Origin: Nocardiopsis sp. CNR-923
GTDB lineage: Bacteria > Actinomycetota > Actinomycetes > Streptosporangiales > Streptosporangiaceae
Reading direction: 5' to 3'
Assembly (NCBI RefSeq): GCF_001942255.1
Contig: NZ_MKKC01000098.1
Span: 62,001-126,000 of the forward strand
Length of the DNA: 64,000 nt
The notes under the pieces were generated by a model. The model saw nothing but the letters and a program-made list of their open reading frames with translations, was not told the DNA's origin and searched no databases. Positions 1 through 10,192 of this stretch are shown here, piece after piece. Numbering within the stretch: position 1 is the stretch's first letter; every line of letters starts with the position of its first letter. Position numbers and translations under genes: made by a program.

Positions 1-103
1 GGTCGGCCATGCGCCGCTGCAGCGCGGTGGCCTCGCTCGGCACATTCGGCCACAGCTCGGGATCGTCCAACACCCGCCTGACGCGTTCGGCGATCTGCGC
101 CAC
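1..103 (-). CDS. N-terminal end of an unidentified protein (runs off the window)
   Basis: Reading the minus strand from a GTG at 103 gives about 34 codons (MAQIAERVRRVLDDPELWPN...) before the window edge. A purine-rich GGAGGGGGACGAGG lies directly upstream, which is why I chose this start. The piece is hydrophilic, with no recognisable domain. It is divergent from the ABC/YhgE genes, so the roughly 240 bases between them should hold two promoters. Function unknown. Confidence 0.45.
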   Translation of the reverse strand, partial: MAQIAERVRRVLDDPELWPNVPSEATALQRRMAD

Positions 104-313
104 CCTCGTCCCCCTCCACGACATCCGTCACCGGTCGCCCACCATCCAACCGCCCCCGGGCCACGGGACGGTGGTCGGGCCCGACCGGGCAAGGCCGCGG
201 CCAATTCTCCGCGTGGATTGGGCGGGCCCCGCGTGCGCCGCGTTGTGCGGCACTCCACAGTGCCAGACGCTCATGCCGTCCGGGAGCGGCAGTACGCTGG
301 AGCCGGAATTTGC

Positions 314-327
314 ACTGACTAGTCAGT
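314..327. promoter_or_regulatory. 14-bp perfect palindrome, probable TetR-type operator
   Basis: ACTGACTAGTCAGT is a perfect 14-bp palindrome. It abuts a TATAAA hexamer at 327-332 and lies just ahead of the ABC/YhgE genes. Palindromes of this size over a -10-like element are typical TetR-family operators, and a TetR gene lies at the end of the same gene run (3263-3916). Autoregulation of the ABC-YhgE-TetR unit by that repressor is my inference. Confidence 0.6.
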
Positions 328-345
328 ATAAAAATGGGAGGTTGG

Positions 346-1134
346 ATGCGTCGGGCGACTGGAGCTCGCGTCCACGCCGAGGGCGTCACGCTCACCACGC
401 GCGAGGGCCCCGTCTACACGAACGTCGACGTCACCGCGCGCCCCGGGACACTCACCGTCTTCCAGGCCGACTCCGGCGGCGGCCGCAGCTCCCTGCTGCT
501 CACGCTGACGGGCCGGATGCGCCCCTCGTCGGGGACCCTGTTCGTGGACGGCTACGCCCTGCCCGGCCAGGCCCGCAAGGTGCGGCGGATCAGCGCGCTC
601 GGCCTGATGGACGAGGTCAACCCCCTCGACGACCGCCTTCGCGTCCGCGAACACCTCTCCGAGGGGATGCTCCTGCGGATGCGGCCCGGCGCGCGCTCAC
701 TCACCGACGAGTCGATGGCGGCCGTCGGCCTCGCGGACCTCGACCGCGACACACTGGTCAAGGGGCTGACCATGCTCCAGCGGCGACGTCTCGGCGTCGC
801 GCTCGCGCTGCTGTCCGAGCCCCGGCTGCTCGCGGTCGACAACGTCGACGGCGGGCTGAGCGGCGAGCACCAGGCGCACATGTGGCGCACGCTCAAGGAC
901 CTGGCGGACGAGGGGCTCACGGTGATCGCCACCTGCGCAGACACCGACCAGGTGCACACCGTCGCCGACTCCGACACCCAGGGGCCGATCCCCATCCGCC
1001 AGGGGGAGCCCGCCCATGCGGCCCAGGACCCCGAGCGGACCGGCCCCGGCGGCGTCCACATCGACGAACTGTTCGACGACGCGCGCGGCGAGGGCCGCGG
1101 CGAGGGCGAGGAGGACCCCCGTGACCAGGCGTAG
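346..1134 (+). CDS. Degenerate ABC-type ATP-binding protein paired with a YhgE/Pip membrane protein
   Basis: The roughly 262-residue protein has the fold pattern of an ABC nucleotide-binding domain, but its motifs are eroded. The Walker A region reads ADSGGGRSSLL with Arg in place of the invariant Lys. The signature region reads TMLQRRRL instead of LSGGQ. The Walker B region reads LLAVDNVDGG without the catalytic Glu. An ATG at 334 is possible, but the GGGAGG at 336-341 sits properly for the ATG at 346. It overlaps the next gene by 14 bases, which indicates translational coupling. It probably binds or regulates the YhgE-like partner rather than driving transport; that role is inferred. Confidence 0.7.
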   Translation: MRRATGARVHAEGVTLTTREGPVYTNVDVTARPGTLTVFQADSGGGRSSLLLTLTGRMRPSSGTLFVDGYALPGQARKVRRISALGLMDEVNPLDDRLRVREHLSEGMLLRMRPGARSLTDESMAAVGLADLDRDTLVKGLTMLQRRRLGVALALLSEPRLLAVDNVDGGLSGEHQAHMWRTLKDLADEGLTVIATCADTDQVHTVADSDTQGPIPIRQGEPAHAAQDPERTGPGGVHIDELFDDARGEGRGEGEEDPRDQA

Positions 1135-3234
1135 ACTCCCCCGCGCCCCGCGCGTGCGCCCGTTCGCGGTGCCCCGACTGGGGCTGCTCACCATGCGCTC
1201 CTTCCTGCGGTCGCCGCTGCCGACGGCGGCCCTGGCGGCGCTGCTGCTCATCCCCCTGCTCTACTCCGGCATGTACCTGTGGTCGTTCTGGGACCCGTTC
1301 GGCCGCATGGGCGATCTGCCCGTGGCCCTCGTCAACGAGGACGTCCCGGTCCGGGTCGGCGACGAGGACGTGGACGCCGGAGCCGAGCTCACCGAGACCC
1401 TGATCGAGGGCGGCGAGCTGGACTGGCGGCCGGTCGACGCGGAGGAGGCGGCCAGCGGTCTCAGCGACGGCACCTACTACGTGTCCCTCACCATCCCCGC
1501 CGACTTCAGCGAGAACCTGACCTCGCCCTCCCGGGACCGCGAGGAGCCCGTCCCGGCGATGCTGCGGGCCGACTACAACGACTCCAACAACTTCATCGTC
1601 CGCCAACTGTGCAGCAGTGCCTTCAAGGAGGTGCGCGACGCGGTCGCGAGCTCCACGATCAGCGACTACCTGGACGAGATCTTCCTCGGTTTCAACCAGA
1701 TCCACGACCAGACGGAGGAGGCCGCCGACGGAGCGGGACAGATCGCGGGCGGGGCGGGTGACGCCGAGGAGGGCTCGGGCGAGCTCTCAGACGGCATCGA
1801 CACCGCGCACACCGGGGCCGGGGACCTGAGCAGTGGCCTGGACGAGCTCTACGCCGGCTCGCGGACGCTGGCCGCGGGCGCCGGCACCGCCTCCGAGGGG
1901 GTCTCCGCCAAGACGGACCGGCTCAACGAACTGGCCGACGAGTCCCTCCCGCGGCTTGAGGAGGACATCCCGACCATCCAGGACCGCGCGTCGCGGATCG
2001 CCACGGTCGCCGACGGGCTGGCGACGGCCCTGGACGCGCTGCCGCAGCAGGTCGACACCACCAGGATCTCGTCGGCGACCAGCGCCTGGACGCCTGGATG
2101 GAACAGCACCCGGAACTGGAGACCGAGCAGCCGGACCTGTACGGCATCCTCACCGAGGTCCAGGGAGTGACGGACACCGCCCTGTCCACGGCCTCCTACG
2201 TCAACGACCACCGGGAGGAGATCGACGCCACCGCACGGGAGGCCGCCGACCTGGCCGCGCTGGCGGAGAGCGTCTCCGAGGACCTGCCCGGGTACGTGGA
2301 CCAGGCCGAGGCGGCCCGCGACGACGTGAACGCCCTGGACGAGGGGCTGGCGTCCCTGGCCGCGGGCGCGGCGGAGCTCCGCGACGGCCTGGCCGTGGCC
2401 TCGGGCGGCGCGAGCGACCTGGACCAGGGCCTGGGCGCGTTGAGCGGCGGCGCGGGCGACCTGCACGCGGGCCTGGGCGAACTCGCCACCGGATCGGACG
2501 AGCTGGCCGGCGGCCTGGCCGAGGGGGCCCAGGAGATCCCCTCCTACTCCGACGAGGGGCGCGCCACCGCGTCCGAGGTGATGAGCCGGCCCGTGCGGCT
2601 CGACAGCGAGATCGAGAACGAGGCGCCCAACTACGGGACCGGATTCGCCCCGTTCTTCGTGCCGCTGTCCCTGTGGGTGGGCTCGATGATGGTGTTCATG
2701 GTGCTGCCCGCGCTGTCGTCGCGCGCGCTGGCCTCCTCGGCCGCGTCGTGGCGGGTGGCGTTCGCCGGGCGCGTCGTGCCGCTGCTGCTCGGTTTCGGGC
2801 AGGTGCTGATCATGCTCGCCGTCCTGCACCGGTTCCTCGGTCTGGACGCGCTCCACTGGCCCCTGCTGCTCGCGTTCCTACTGCTCACCTCCGCCGCGTT
2901 CACCGCGACCGTGCAGTACCTGAACGTGCGTTTCAACGCGGCCGGACGCGTGGTCGCCCTGGTGCTGCTGGTGCTCCAGCTGACCTCGGCGGGCGGCACC
3001 TACCCGATCGAGACCAGCCCGCGCTTCTTCCAGGCGGTCGGCCCCTTCCTCCCGCTGCACTGGGCGGTGACCGCGATGCGCCAGTTGCTGGGCGGCGGCG
3101 ACATGTCCATCGTCTGGTCGGCCTTCGGGGTGATGGCGCTGTGGCTGGTCGTCCCGCTGCTGCTGACCTGGCTGACGGTCGCGCGCAAGCGGGTCTGGAC
3201 GATGAACTCCCTCTACCCCGCGTTGAAGCTCTGA
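1121..3234 (+). CDS. YhgE/Pip family membrane protein (frame broken once)
   Basis: The GTG start at 1121 follows GAGGA and overlaps the ATPase gene. The N-terminal part has one membrane segment (about residues 30-52) and a long external region. The middle carries repeated Gly/Ala/Asp-Leu units of the GA-DL-GL-EL type seen in YhgE/Pip proteins. The C-terminal part has about five to six membrane segments. The first half reads in one frame to about 2063 and the rest in another. One missing G near 2063-2066 (AGG GAT CTC) restores a continuous protein of about 704 residues. YhgE/Pip proteins are ABC-2-like membrane proteins of poorly defined role. I treat the break as a sequencing deletion. Confidence 0.8.
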
Positions 3235-3262
3235 TGGCGGGCACGCCCCGGCCCGGGGCAGA

Positions 3263-3916
3263 ATGGATCGGATGAGCGTGAGCACACCCAGAGGCGGGAG
3301 CCCCCGGAGCGGGCGGCGCGAGGCCACCCGGCTGCGCCTGTTCGAGGCCGCGATCGCCCTGATCTCCGAGCAGGGGTACGAGGCGACGACGGTCGACGCG
3401 ATCGCCGAGCGCGCCGGGGTCGCCAAGGGCACCGTGTACTACAACTTCGGCGGCAAGAGCGAGCTGTACACGGCGCTCATGGAGTGGGGGGTGACGCGGC
3501 TGGCCGACACGCTGAGGAACGCAGTGCCTGCCCCCGGCCGGAGCGCCGGACCCCGGGAGGCGCTCACCGAGGTGCTGCGCGCCGGCGTCGTCTTCATCGG
3601 GACGCACGAGGCGCTCGCTCGCCTGCTCATGGCCGAGGCCTGGCGCACCAACCGTTCCTGGTACACGACGGTCCGGCAGATCCGCACGAAGGCCATCGGC
3701 GTGATCACCGACGTCCTCGACGACCTCGTGCGGGAGGGGCTGGCCCGCCCGGACCTGGACACCTCACTTGCGGGATCGGCGCTGTTCGGCATGGTGGTGT
3801 CCGTGGCCCTCGACTGGCGGACGCTCCAGCCGGACCGGCCGATCGAGGACATCCACACCACCCTGGCGCACGTGGCGGAGGGGCTGATCGCCCCCTCGCG
3901 TCCGCCGATGGGATGA
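3263..3916 (+). CDS. TetR family transcriptional regulator
   Basis: This 217-residue protein has a classical N-terminal TetR helix-turn-helix at about residues 20-66 (AIAERAGVAKGTVYYNF) and a helical ligand-binding C-terminal region. It starts 28 bases after the YhgE-like gene on the same strand; an internal ATG at 3272 is an alternative start. Position and orientation suggest that it represses this unit through the palindrome at 314-327. The ligand is unknown; YhgE-linked TetR proteins often respond to membrane-active or lipophilic compounds, but nothing here shows it. Confidence 0.85.
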   Translation: MDRMSVSTPRGGSPRSGRREATRLRLFEAAIALISEQGYEATTVDAIAERAGVAKGTVYYNFGGKSELYTALMEWGVTRLADTLRNAVPAPGRSAGPREALTEVLRAGVVFIGTHEALARLLMAEAWRTNRSWYTTVRQIRTKAIGVITDVLDDLVREGLARPDLDTSLAGSALFGMVVSVALDWRTLQPDRPIEDIHTTLAHVAEGLIAPSRPPMG

Positions 3917-3946
3917 CGCCGACGCAGTAGACGAGAGGGCTCCGCG

Positions 3947-4342
3947 ATGGCCGACCTGTATCCCCTGCTCCCGCTCACGGCGGGGGTGATCGCGCTCTGG
4001 CTGGTGACCAGGGACGCACGTGTGGACCTGCGTCTGCGACGCCACGGCGTGCGCGCCAAGGGGCGGGTGATCGGCTACAACGAGACCTCCTCCTCCTCAC
4101 GGATGATCGTGCAGTTCCGCACCGAGGACGGGGTGGAGGTGCACGCCGAGCACGAGAACACCGGGTGGACGGCCTCGCGCGCAGGGGAGATCGTGACCGT
4201 CTCCTACGACCCAGACACCCCTGAGCTGGCCCGGATCATCTCCGCGCCGTGGCTGAGCCGCTGGGTGCGCGGCCTGTTCGGCGCGATGGGGACGGTGCTG
4301 GTGCTCAGCGGCCTGCTCCTGGGCTACCTGGCGTGGACGTGA
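3947..4342 (+). CDS. DUF3592-type small membrane protein
   Basis: The 131-residue protein has one N-terminal and one C-terminal membrane segment (about residues 6-20 and 108-129). Between them is a beta-rich domain with GRVIGYNE and VTVSYDPDTPELARI, the pattern of DUF3592 proteins. Role unknown. An upstream GAGAGGG supports the ATG start. The last 38 bases overlap the 3' end of the convergent VanZ/RDD gene, so the two transcripts must collide or share termination. Confidence 0.7.
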   Translation: MADLYPLLPLTAGVIALWLVTRDARVDLRLRRHGVRAKGRVIGYNETSSSSRMIVQFRTEDGVEVHAEHENTGWTASRAGEIVTVSYDPDTPELARIISAPWLSRWVRGLFGAMGTVLVLSGLLLGYLAWT

Positions 4343-5444
4343 CGTCCTCCCCGGGCTCCGGAAGCGGCGGACGGTAGCGGACCAGGCGGTCGGGCAGCCC
4401 GCCGTGCAGGGTGGAACGGGTGCGCACGCGGACCCCGCACACCAGGTCGGCCAGGCCGGCCCGGTCCTTGCGGACGAGGGCCGTGCTGACGTGCAGGACG
4501 GCCACGGCACAGGCGAACCAGGGCCACCCGAGCGCGACGAGCGCGACGACCGGGGCGTGGAGCAGCAGGGCGCGCGACAGGACGCGCCGTCGCGCCGCGG
4601 GTTCCGTGGGTTCCCGTTCGGACAGCGCCAGGCGCAGGAGCGCCGCCGCTGGGGTGCACCGGTCGCGCCGGAGCAGGGGGACGACCAGACCGAGCACGAC
4701 CGCCGTCCCGAGCAGGGCGAGCGTCCGTACGGTCTCGCCCTCCGCCGGGGCGACCAGGCCGAACAGCCGCGCGAGAGCCGCGAGGGTGGCCGCCCCGTAC
4801 CACCACAGTCCGAGGTCGAGCGCGCAGGCGAGCGCCCGGCGGGAGGGTTCGGGCGCCGCGCGGTCGGCCACGGCCGAGGGCCAGCCCCGAGCCAAGCCGC
4901 CCGGCCGCGGCAGCGAGAGCCAGCGCGCCACCGCCCATCCAAGGAGGACTCCGACCACACCGAGCCCCACCACCAGCGGAGACGTCGTGGCGTACGCGCA
5001 CGGGTAGACGCCCAGCAGCCCGGTCGCGCGCACCGCACTCGCCGCCGTGGCCAGTGCGACGCCGAGGGCGAGCGTGGTCCCGAGCCCACGGCGGAAGCGG
5101 TCACGGGCCAAGAACCCCACGGGGATGAGGACGGCACAGCCCAGGAGCAGTTCACGGGGCGCGTGCGCGGGGTGGGGCCGGTCATCGGGTCCGGGCGGCG
5201 CGCTTCCGGCTGACGGGGAGCACAGCCCGTCGACGAGCGCGGGCAGCGGCCAGACGGCGTAGGCGACCACGCCGACGCAGCTGAGCAGGAACGCCATCGT
5301 GAGCCGTCCGCTCCAACCGCGTACCAGACCGTAGCGCCGGTGCTGGTCACCCAGGGCGAGCGCAACCCCCGTCACGACCAGCAGCGGTACAGCCACGACG
5401 GCCACGTCGACCGCGGGCTGTCCCCCACCGTGCGGCTGCACCAT
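4305..5444 (-). CDS. Membrane protein with VanZ-like N-terminal part and RDD C-terminal domain
   Basis: The 379-residue polytopic protein has about five hydrophobic segments in the first 200 residues (VanZ-like spacing). A second domain at about 205-345 begins RRALACALDLGLWWYG and ends DRAGLADLVCGVRVRTR, which matches the RDD family with its conserved Arg-Asp and Gly-Leu-Asp features. GAGGAGA upstream supports the ATG at 5444. RDD proteins are membrane proteins of mixed or unknown function; VanZ-like domains are linked to glycopeptide tolerance in some firmicutes. No function can be assigned from context. Confidence 0.65.
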   Translation of the reverse strand: MVQPHGGGQPAVDVAVVAVPLLVVTGVALALGDQHRRYGLVRGWSGRLTMAFLLSCVGVVAYAVWPLPALVDGLCSPSAGSAPPGPDDRPHPAHAPRELLLGCAVLIPVGFLARDRFRRGLGTTLALGVALATAASAVRATGLLGVYPCAYATTSPLVVGLGVVGVLLGWAVARWLSLPRPGGLARGWPSAVADRAAPEPSRRALACALDLGLWWYGAATLAALARLFGLVAPAEGETVRTLALLGTAVVLGLVVPLLRRDRCTPAAALLRLALSEREPTEPAARRRVLSRALLLHAPVVALVALGWPWFACAVAVLHVSTALVRKDRAGLADLVCGVRVRTRSTLHGGLPDRLVRYRPPLPEPGEDVTSTPGSPGAGR

Positions 5445-5985
5445 GCACGTCTCCTCGCCTGCGCGCGCGGGGCCCGACGCCGCCGGAACGGCGGCCTTCG
5501 AGGGTCGCCTCGGGGGGAACGCGACCTGGGCCCTTCACTCCGGGGCGCAACGCTAGTACGCTCCGGCAAAGCGCGGAACCAGAACGCACCTTTGTCCTGG
5601 TACCGTCCAATAGCGCCGAAGACGACCACTTGGCACGGGGAGAACATCCCCTCGCCCTTAGTGACCTTTGTCCCACCACCCCGCCCTCAGACCAGCGATA
5701 CCGCGCGTGTGAGCAGTTGACGAGTGCGCCCCACCCCCGAAGACCCCCCGCGCAGAGCGACCCGGATCCGCTGAACAGGCCGGTCCGAGATAACATCCCC
5801 AACGCCAAAACGGCGCGAATGTGGTTACTCTGCGGTCAGTCCCGCGGCGCCCCGGCCACCGGACGCGACCAGCGGAGCGGTGGGCCTCGCGCGCGACGCC
5901 CCACGCTGCCACCCCTCGCGCCCGGAGGCGGGCCGACCCCCGGCACCGCACCGAGACGACTTCGACGCGGAGCGACAGGAGAACC
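5445..5985. other. Divergent intergenic region upstream of the conservon
   Basis: This region of about 540 bases separates the VanZ/RDD gene from the conservon. I see no convincing ORF with coding bias. It contains a 10-base direct repeat, ACCTTTGTCC, at 5588-5597 and 5664-5673, and should hold promoters for both directions. No operator can be assigned with confidence. Confidence 0.5.
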
Positions 5986-8673
5986 GTGCAAGCAGTACAG
6001 CAGCGACGCCGGCGGACCATCGCCGCACGCATCCGCTCCATGGTCATGATCCCCACCGCCGCGCTGCTCGCGCTCTGGCTGATCATCACGTTCGTCCTGG
6101 CCTGGGAGGCCTTGTTCCTGATCCTGCGGTCCAAAGCGACCCACGAGATGGTGACCCCCGCCGCAGTCGGCCTGGTGCGGGTGATGGACGAGCGGTCGGC
6201 GACCATCGCCTACATCGAACGCCCCGACGACGCCGCCCTGGGGGAGGCGATGGCGCAGGCGCGCGAGGAGTCCGACGCCACGCTCGGCGTGGTCATCGAC
6301 GACCTCATCGGCTTCGTCGACATCGCCGCGGGGCGTTCCGCCGACCGGATCGAGGAACTCTACGACCAGTACGGCGACATCGGCCAGATCCGCGACGCCG
6401 TCGACTCCGGGACCGCGACCCGCGACGCGGTCCTGAACTACTACGACTCCCTGATGTTGGCGGGCGCGACGTCTTCGACGCGCAGGGGCGGAGCGGCAAC
6501 AGCGGCCCGTCCACGAGTTCGGGCTTCACCGCCGTCTACATGTTCCGCACCGTCGACGCCTTCGCGCGGACCGACGCCCAGCTCCAGCGCGCCTTCGCCA
6601 CCGGGGAACTCACCCACGAGGACCAGCACGTGTTCACCGAACTGGTCGGCGCCTACCAGAACCTCCTGGAGGCCAACGCCCACTACCTGGAGGGCCCCGG
6701 ACAGCTGGAACGCTACGAGGCCCTCACGGCCAGCCCCGAATACACGGCCTTGCTGGACATGCAGCAGGAGATCATCCACCGGCAGATCCCCACGGAGTCC
6801 GTCTTCGACCCGGCCACGGGCCAGGAGGAGACCGTCCAGGACCTGACGATGCCCGTCGACGAGCAGGAGTGGGCAGCGGCCTACGGCCACACCCTGTCGG
6901 AGCTGACCGACCTCGGCGAGAACGAGGCACTGAACTCGGCGAACGTCACGAGCGACTACGCCTGGTCCCGGGTGTTCTGGGCCGTGACCGCCAGCCTCGG
7001 CTCCGCCGCCGTGCTCGCCTCCGCGTTCGTCCTGGCGCGCAGGTCCTCCCGGGATCTCACCGACCAGCTGCTCCGGCTGCGCGACGACTCCATCGACCTG
7101 GCGGAGAAGCGGCTCCCCGACCTCATGCGCCGCCTGCACGAGGGGGAGCGCGTCGACACCAGGACGGCCATGCCGGAGCTGTCCACCGCCGACGACGAGA
7201 TCGGTGACGTCGCCAGGGCGTTCAACACCGCCCAGCGCGCCGCCGTCGACGAGGCCGTCCAGCAGACCGAACTGCGCCACGGCGTCAACCGGGTGTTCCT
7301 CAACATCGCCCACCGGAGCCAGACGCTCGTCCACCGGCAGCTGCGCCTGCTGGACAAGATGGAGCGCGAGCAGGAGGACCCTGAGCAGCTGGAGCAGTTG
7401 TTCAAGCTCGACCACCTGGCCACCCGTTCCCGCCGCAACGCGGAGAACCTGCTCATCCTCGGCGGGGAGGCGCCCGGCCGGACCTGGCACCGCCCGATGC
7501 CGCTGATCGACGTCCTGCGCGGCGCCATCTCCGAGTCCGGCGACTACACCCGCGTCAAGCGTGAGCGCATCGCCCGTGTCCACCTGAACGGCCCGGCCGT
7601 CGCGGACGTCATCCACCTGGTCGCCGAGCTCGTCGACAATGCCGCGATGTTCTCGCCGCCCCACACGCACGTGCGGCTGAGCAGCGAGGACGTGCCCAAC
7701 GGCGTGACGATCGAGATCGAGGACCGCGGTCTGGGCATGACGGACGGCGAGCTCACCGCGGCCAACGCGCTGCTGTCGGACCCGCCCGAGTTCGACGTCA
7801 TGCGGCTCAACGAGAAGATGCGCCTGGGCCTGTTCGTGGTGTCCCACCTGGCGCACCGCCACGGAATCCGGGTGCACCTGCGCTCCTCCCCCTACGGTGG
7901 CGTGCAGGCGATCGTGCTGCTGCCGCACGACCTGATCTCCGGTGACCGTGCGGAGTCCCCGGCTCCCGAGGAGGAGGACATCTGGGAGGTCCGCGCGATC
8001 ACCGAGCGCCCCTCCGGCGACGGCGCCAGGCCGATGCTGACCCCGGTGGCGGCCCCTCCGTCCGACGGGCCCCCCGAGGACGCGACCGCAGACGAGGGGA
8101 GGGCCCCCCGCTCCGGCGCCGCCCTGGCCGCCGCGCCCGACCCAGGCGACGAGGCCCCGGAGGAGGGGACGGACGCCCCCGCCGACGCCGACGCGCGCCC
8201 GGAGGGCGTCGGCGCCGCCGTCGTCACGGACGCCACCGGTGCGGGTGCGGACCTCCTGGGCGCGAACGGCGACGTCCCCCTCCCGTCCCGGCCCCTCCGC
8301 TGCGACCCGGACGACGGCGAGCCCGCGACGGCCCCGCCCCGTCCTCCGCCGCGGACGCGCGCCCCGCCCTGCCCGTGCGCGCGCCCGGCGGCGCTTCCGC
8401 CACCGTCGTCGAGGCCGGAGACGGCCGACCGCCGCTCCCCAAGCGCGTCCGCAGGAGAACCTGGCGCCGCAGCTGGCGGCCGACCCCTCCGACGGGGGAA
8501 CCGGACCCGCCGCGGGGCTCGGCGGCACCGACGGCGCGGCCGTGGGCGGTTCCTCCGACGGCGCGGAGCGGCTCGCACGCCTGCGCCGGAACATGTCCGC
8601 GTTCCAGAAGGGGACTGATCGCGGACGGCGCGAAGGCAAGCAGCAGATCCACGACACCGACAAGGACGCCTAA
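5986..8673 (+). CDS. cvnA: Conservon sensor histidine kinase-like protein CvnA (NIT sensor, HATPase)
   Basis: The GTG start follows AGGAGAACC. The protein (about 896 residues once repaired) has a first membrane helix at about 20-45, an extracytoplasmic NIT (nitrate/nitrite-type) helical sensor, a second helix at about 325-350 and an HATPase domain at about 540-645. Visible ATPase boxes are ELVDNA, DRGLGM and LGLFVV. A long acidic Pro/Ala linker follows, then the conserved conservon tail (PKRVRQENLAPQL-like, MSAFQKGT). Three breaks near 6462, 8300-8330 and 8446 each fit one missing base, and total length modulo 3 agrees. It is the first gene of a four-gene conservon and probably signals through CvnB-D. 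Confidence 0.85.
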
Positions 8674-8674
8674 C

Positions 8675-9124
8675 GTGACGAGCACCCCTGACAGCGCCGA
8701 CATCGGCAACGGCGCGGGCAAGATGGACATCGACTGGCTCCTGGACGAGCTGCTCGACCGCGCGGTCGGGTCGCGGCACGCGATCGTGCTGTCGGCCGAC
8801 GGACTGCTCATCGGCCGCTCGCGCGACCTGGTCAAGGAGGACGCCGAGCACCTCTCCGCGGTGGCGTCCGCGTTCCAGAGCCTGGCCCGGGGCACCGGCC
8901 GTCACTTCGGCGGCGGCGAGGTCCTCCAGACCGTCGTGGAGATGGAGAGCGCCTACCTGTTCGTCACGGGCGCCGGGCGCGGCGCCTGCCTGGCGGTGCT
9001 CGCCGAGGAGAGCGCGGACGTCGGGCTCATCGCCTACGAGATGAACGTACTGGTCGACCAGGTGGGCCGATACCTGAACGCCGCCCCCAGGAACGAGGGC
9101 GCGGCCGGGGAAGCCACGCGATAG
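8675..9124 (+). CDS. cvnB: Roadblock/LC7 domain protein CvnB
   Basis: The 149-residue protein begins at GTG one base after the cvnA stop. Its core is a Roadblock/LC7 fold (LLDELLDRAVGSRHAIVLSA, GLLIGRSRDL, GRGACLAVLAEESADVGLI). In conservons this protein regulates the small GTPase CvnD, much as MglB regulates MglA. The tight spacing shows co-transcription and probable translational coupling. Confidence 0.92.
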   Translation: MTSTPDSADIGNGAGKMDIDWLLDELLDRAVGSRHAIVLSADGLLIGRSRDLVKEDAEHLSAVASAFQSLARGTGRHFGGGEVLQTVVEMESAYLFVTGAGRGACLAVLAEESADVGLIAYEMNVLVDQVGRYLNAAPRNEGAAGEATR

Positions 9125-9133
9125 GGGACGGTT

Positions 9134-9577
9134 ATGCAAGCGCACAACGAGCACGATCCCGGCGGGACGCCGAACGGCCTCCCGCACCGCGACGGCGGCT
9201 TCGGTTCCGGCGGCTCCGCGGCCGGCGGCCCCCAGGAGGCCGGTCCCCTCGTCCGTCCGTACGTGATCGCGCAGGGCCGCGACCACGCGGACACCGTGCG
9301 GCTGGACATGATCAGCGTCGTGATCGCCGCCAAGCGTGCCGAGGTGGACGAGATGGCGCTGGAACCGGAACAGCTCCGCATCCTGGACCTGTGCCGCCGT
9401 CCCCAGTCGGTGGCCGAGGTGTCCGCACACCTGGACATCCCGGTCGCCGTCGTCAAGGTCCTGCTCAGCGACCTCCTCAACCGCGGCCTCGCCCTGGCCC
9501 GCGCCCCCTACACAGCGAAGAGCCCGGTGAGCCGGGACGTACTCCAGGCGGTACTCGATGGCATCCAGAGACTCTGA
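9134..9577 (+). CDS. cvnC: DUF742 protein CvnC
   Basis: This 147-residue DUF742 protein has a disordered Gly-rich N-terminus (residues 1-35) followed by RPYVIAQGRD and a winged-helix-like region (LCRRPQSVAEVSAHLDIPVAVVKVLLSDL). It is the third conservon component and usually interacts with the GTPase. It overlaps the next gene by 20 bases. The ATG follows GGGGACGGTT. Confidence 0.92.
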   Translation: MQAHNEHDPGGTPNGLPHRDGGFGSGGSAAGGPQEAGPLVRPYVIAQGRDHADTVRLDMISVVIAAKRAEVDEMALEPEQLRILDLCRRPQSVAEVSAHLDIPVAVVKVLLSDLLNRGLALARAPYTAKSPVSRDVLQAVLDGIQRL

Positions 9578-10142
9578 GAACGACGACCACGCGCCCGTCC
9601 CGTCGGCGCTGAAGATCCTCGTGGCGGGCGGCTTCGGGGCCGGGAAGACCACGCTGGTCGGCTCGGTGAGCGAGATCGCCCCGCTGCGCACCGAGGAGGT
9701 GATGACCGAGGCCAGCTACGGGGTCGACGACCTGTCGGGGGTCGAGGCCAAGTCGACCACCACCGTGGCGCTGGACTTCGGGCGCATCACCATCAGCCCC
9801 AGCCTCGTGCTGTACCTGTTCGGCACCCCGGGCCAGGAGCGGTTCTGGTTCATGTGGGAGGAGCTGTCCGAGGGAGCGCTGGGGGCCATCGTCATCGCCG
9901 ACACCCGCCGCCTGGAGACGTGCTTCGCGGCCGTGGACTTCTTCGAACGGCGCGGTGTGCCGTTCGTGGTGGCGGTGAACTGCTTCGAGGGGGCCGACCG
10001 GTACGAGGTGCACGAGGTGCGCGACGCGCTCAGCCTGGATCCCGCGATCCCGGTGGTGCTGAGCGACGCACGAAGCCGCGAGTCCTCCAAGCGGGTCCTG
10101 CTCACGCTGGTGAACCAGGTGGCCGAGCGCATGGCCGCCTGA
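9558..10142 (+). CDS. cvnD: Conservon small GTPase-like protein CvnD
   Basis: The 194-residue ATP/GTP-binding protein has a P-loop GGFGAGKTT at about residues 25-33, a G3-like GTPGQER at about 93-99 and a VNCF motif in the NKxD position. These mark the conservon family of MglA/Rab-like GTPases. It ends the four-gene conservon operon. Conservons regulate development or secondary metabolism in streptomycetes; the input here is unknown. Confidence 0.92.
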   Translation: MASRDSENDDHAPVPSALKILVAGGFGAGKTTLVGSVSEIAPLRTEEVMTEASYGVDDLSGVEAKSTTTVALDFGRITISPSLVLYLFGTPGQERFWFMWEELSEGALGAIVIADTRRLETCFAAVDFFERRGVPFVVAVNCFEGADRYEVHEVRDALSLDPAIPVVLSDARSRESSKRVLLTLVNQVAERMAA

Positions 10143-10192
10143 GCGCGGCCGGGCCCCCGTCGACCGCAACGGATCGGAGGGGAGCACACACG

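Noticed and set aside
1121-3234. Calling the YhgE-like gene a pseudogene
   Set aside because: A single missing base restores a full-length protein, and the same deletion pattern occurs in essential genes of this window.
5588-5673. Direct repeat ACCTTTGTCC twice upstream of the conservon
   Set aside because: Two 10-base copies 76 bases apart without other promoter features; too weak to call a regulatory site.
6441-8663. A 740-codon minus-strand frame opposite cvnA
   Set aside because: It is the antisense shadow of the conservon kinase; the plus strand has clear domain motifs.
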